Below, piece by piece: positions 7,478 to 8,743 of a stretch of 8,743 nt of DNA. Position 1 is the first letter of the stretch, and every line of letters begins with the position of its first letter. The stretch is taken from positions 1 through 8,743 of the forward strand of contig DQGF01000064.1 in the NCBI GenBank assembly GCA_003525045.1, read 5' to 3'. The DNA is from Pseudomonas sp. GTDB lineage: Bacteria > Pseudomonadota > Gammaproteobacteria > Pseudomonadales > Pseudomonadaceae. Made by a program: the position numbers and the translations under genes. The notes beneath the pieces were generated by a model, which saw only the letters and a list, made by a program, of their open reading frames with translations, ran no database searches and had not been told where the DNA came from.

Positions 7478-8743
7478 GATGCGCTCACCGGACGAGAAGA
7501 AAGAGAAGAGGCAGCCTTCGGAAAGCGCGGTACATAGCTGATCACCCATGCGCCCAGGCGCACGAATGGAGAGGCCAGCTTGCGGGTCCATGCAGGCAGG
7601 TATTCGTAGAGGCGGTAGTAGCCCATGGTGCCCAGCTTGAGCACATCGATGAAGCTGCGCAGCGGCCGGTCCTGGATGAAGTCTTCATTCCAGTTCAACC
7701 AGGCATCGGCACGGGCAAAGGTGCACTGTACGTAATCGATTTTTTGATCGGCGGGCAGGTCCTGCAGGCTCACACCGACAAAGTTCTTGTGGCTGCGGCT
7801 GACAAAGCACGGGAACAGAAACTCCCGTTGGCCGCGCTGCATCAGCAGCGACACGCGGCTGCCGACCGGCAGCGACAACGGTACTTCCAGTTCGATACCC
7901 GCCCCGCCGTCGGAGTAGTCCACCAGCATGCCGGGATAGAAATGGCCGTTCTCCAGCCGAATGGCAACCGGAAGACGCGCCTGGACCCGGTGCGTTTCCC
8001 GGACCTGGCGAACTTCTGCAGCGATGGCCACCGCGGCGCCGACAATCAGCAGGTTGTAGATCACCCACAGGCTGCTCACCAGGGTAGTGCCGATCTCGTT
8101 GGCCGGGCCGTAGATCAGGCGCCATACCGCAAAACCCAGGCCCACGATGTTGATCAGTGCGAGCACCAGATAAGGCTGCGCGATGCGCCAGTCGAACTGG
8201 TTCTCGGTCATCAGGCCGCCTTTGGCGGTGACGTTGAACTTGCCTTTTTTGGGGTTGAACAAGGCGACGGTGGTCGGGCGCGCGATGTACCAGGCCAATA
8301 CCGTTTCATAGACTTCGCCCCAGAACGTCAGGCGATGTTCGCCCTGCATGCGCGAGTTGGTCAGGCTGGCATGCAGCATGTGTGGAATCACATACAGGAC
8401 GATCATCATCGCCGGGGCGTAAATGATGTAGGCATGCAGCAACAAAAATGCCAGAGGCGCCGTGAGGAACACCAGGCGCGGCAAGCCTGCCAGGAAGTGC
8501 ATCATCGCGTTGGCGTAGCAGATCCGTTGGAAGATCGTCAGGCCCTTGCCCAGCAACGGGTTGTCGGTACGGAAAATCTGCGCCATACCGCGCGCCCAGC
8601 GAATTCTCTGGCCAATATGCGCGGACAGGCTTTCGGTCGCGAGCCCGGCGGCCTGTGGGATGCGCACATAGGCCGAGTTCCAGCCGCGACGGTGCAGGCG
8701 CAGAGCGGTGTGGGCATCTTCAGTCACTGTCTCGACGGCAAAC
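7474..8743 (-). CDS. bcsA: BcsA, cellulose synthase catalytic subunit (UDP-forming), C-terminal part; 5' end beyond the window
   Basis: The visible 422 residues are the C-terminal half of the inner-membrane GT2 glycosyltransferase that polymerises UDP-glucose and extrudes the glucan. The fragment opens FAVETVTEDAH, so the TED motif (residues 7-9 of the fragment), which lies at the acceptor end and includes the proposed base, is retained; the upstream DxD motifs are outside. QRIRW (45-49, the QxxRW motif that holds the chain end) follows. Several membrane segments come next (about 75-125, 188-210, 220-242). Between them is FNVTAKGG (169-176), the gating loop. The PilZ domain carries RETHR (248-252, RxxxR) and DYSDGG (275-280, DxSxxG), the intact cyclic di-GMP binding motifs, so activation by cyclic di-GMP is expected. 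The protein is very close to E. coli BcsA along its whole visible length. Its TGA overlaps the bcsB ATG. The window gives no start. Called wssB in SBW25. Confidence 0.97.
   Translation of the reverse strand, partial: FAVETVTEDAHTALRLHRRGWNSAYVRIPQAAGLATESLSAHIGQRIRWARGMAQIFRTDNPLLGKGLTIFQRICYANAMMHFLAGLPRLVFLTAPLAFLLLHAYIIYAPAMMIVLYVIPHMLHASLTNSRMQGEHRLTFWGEVYETVLAWYIARPTTVALFNPKKGKFNVTAKGGLMTENQFDWRIAQPYLVLALINIVGLGFAVWRLIYGPANEIGTTLVSSLWVIYNLLIVGAAVAIAAEVRQVRETHRVQARLPVAIRLENGHFYPGMLVDYSDGGAGIELEVPLSLPVGSRVSLLMQRGQREFLFPCFVSRSHKNFVGVSLQDLPADQKIDYVQCTFARADAWLNWNEDFIQDRPLRSFIDVLKLGTMGYYRLYEYLPAWTRKLASPFVRLGAWVISYVPRFPKAASSLSSRPVSAS
7484..7489 (-). promoter_or_regulatory. Ribosome binding site of bcsB
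   Basis: GGTGAG on the minus strand lies 6 nt before the bcsB ATG at 7477, inside the last codons of bcsA. With the ATGA stop/start overlap it fixes the bcsB start and suggests translational coupling to bcsA. Confidence 0.6.

Noticed and set aside
7478..7591. 38-residue N-terminal extension of BcsB
   Set aside because: It lies inside the end of bcsA and would bury the signal peptide; the ATG at 7477 has a ribosome site and an ATGA overlap.
470..8743. Frameshift, insertion or pseudogene in the bcs genes
   Set aside because: I followed all four reading frames and found family motifs in the expected order and lengths close to the family norm, with no internal stop.

Overview
The window reads as a Pseudomonas chromosome, most likely from the P. 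fluorescens/P. putida side of the genus. The evidence is high-GC coding bias on one strand, close resemblance of all four large proteins to known cellulose synthase subunits, a small Pseudomonas-type conserved protein, and a fragment at the left edge that resembles the REP (repetitive extragenic palindrome) sequences of this group. Nothing in the bases points to a recent mobile element.

Every real gene is on the minus strand, so transcription runs from high to low coordinates. In that order: the C-terminal 422 or so residues of the catalytic cellulose synthase BcsA (cut by the right edge), the periplasmic membrane-anchored subunit BcsB, the periplasmic GH8 endoglucanase BcsZ, and the outer-membrane TPR/beta-barrel exporter BcsC. 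The four genes overlap (4, 11 and 13 nt), so they form one tightly packed, probably translationally coupled bcsABZC block. After an 83-nt gap comes a 112-codon gene of unknown function, then about 47 nt holding the REP-like fragment.

The genes describe a full cellulose synthesis and export path. BcsA polymerises UDP-glucose and is switched on by cyclic di-GMP through its PilZ domain (RxxxR and DxSxxG are both intact). BcsB takes up the chain in the periplasm, BcsZ trims or edits it, and BcsC carries it across the periplasm and outer membrane. All diagnostic catalytic and regulatory motifs that fall inside the window are intact, so the machine looks functional.

I did not find a previously undescribed system here. 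The less ordinary points are the uncharacterised 112-aa protein behind bcsC, its short leader with a perfect 10-bp palindrome, the absence of cellulose-acetylation genes directly after bcsC (unlike the wss operon of P. fluorescens SBW25), and a few cysteine and terminal-tail details in BcsB, BcsZ and BcsC.
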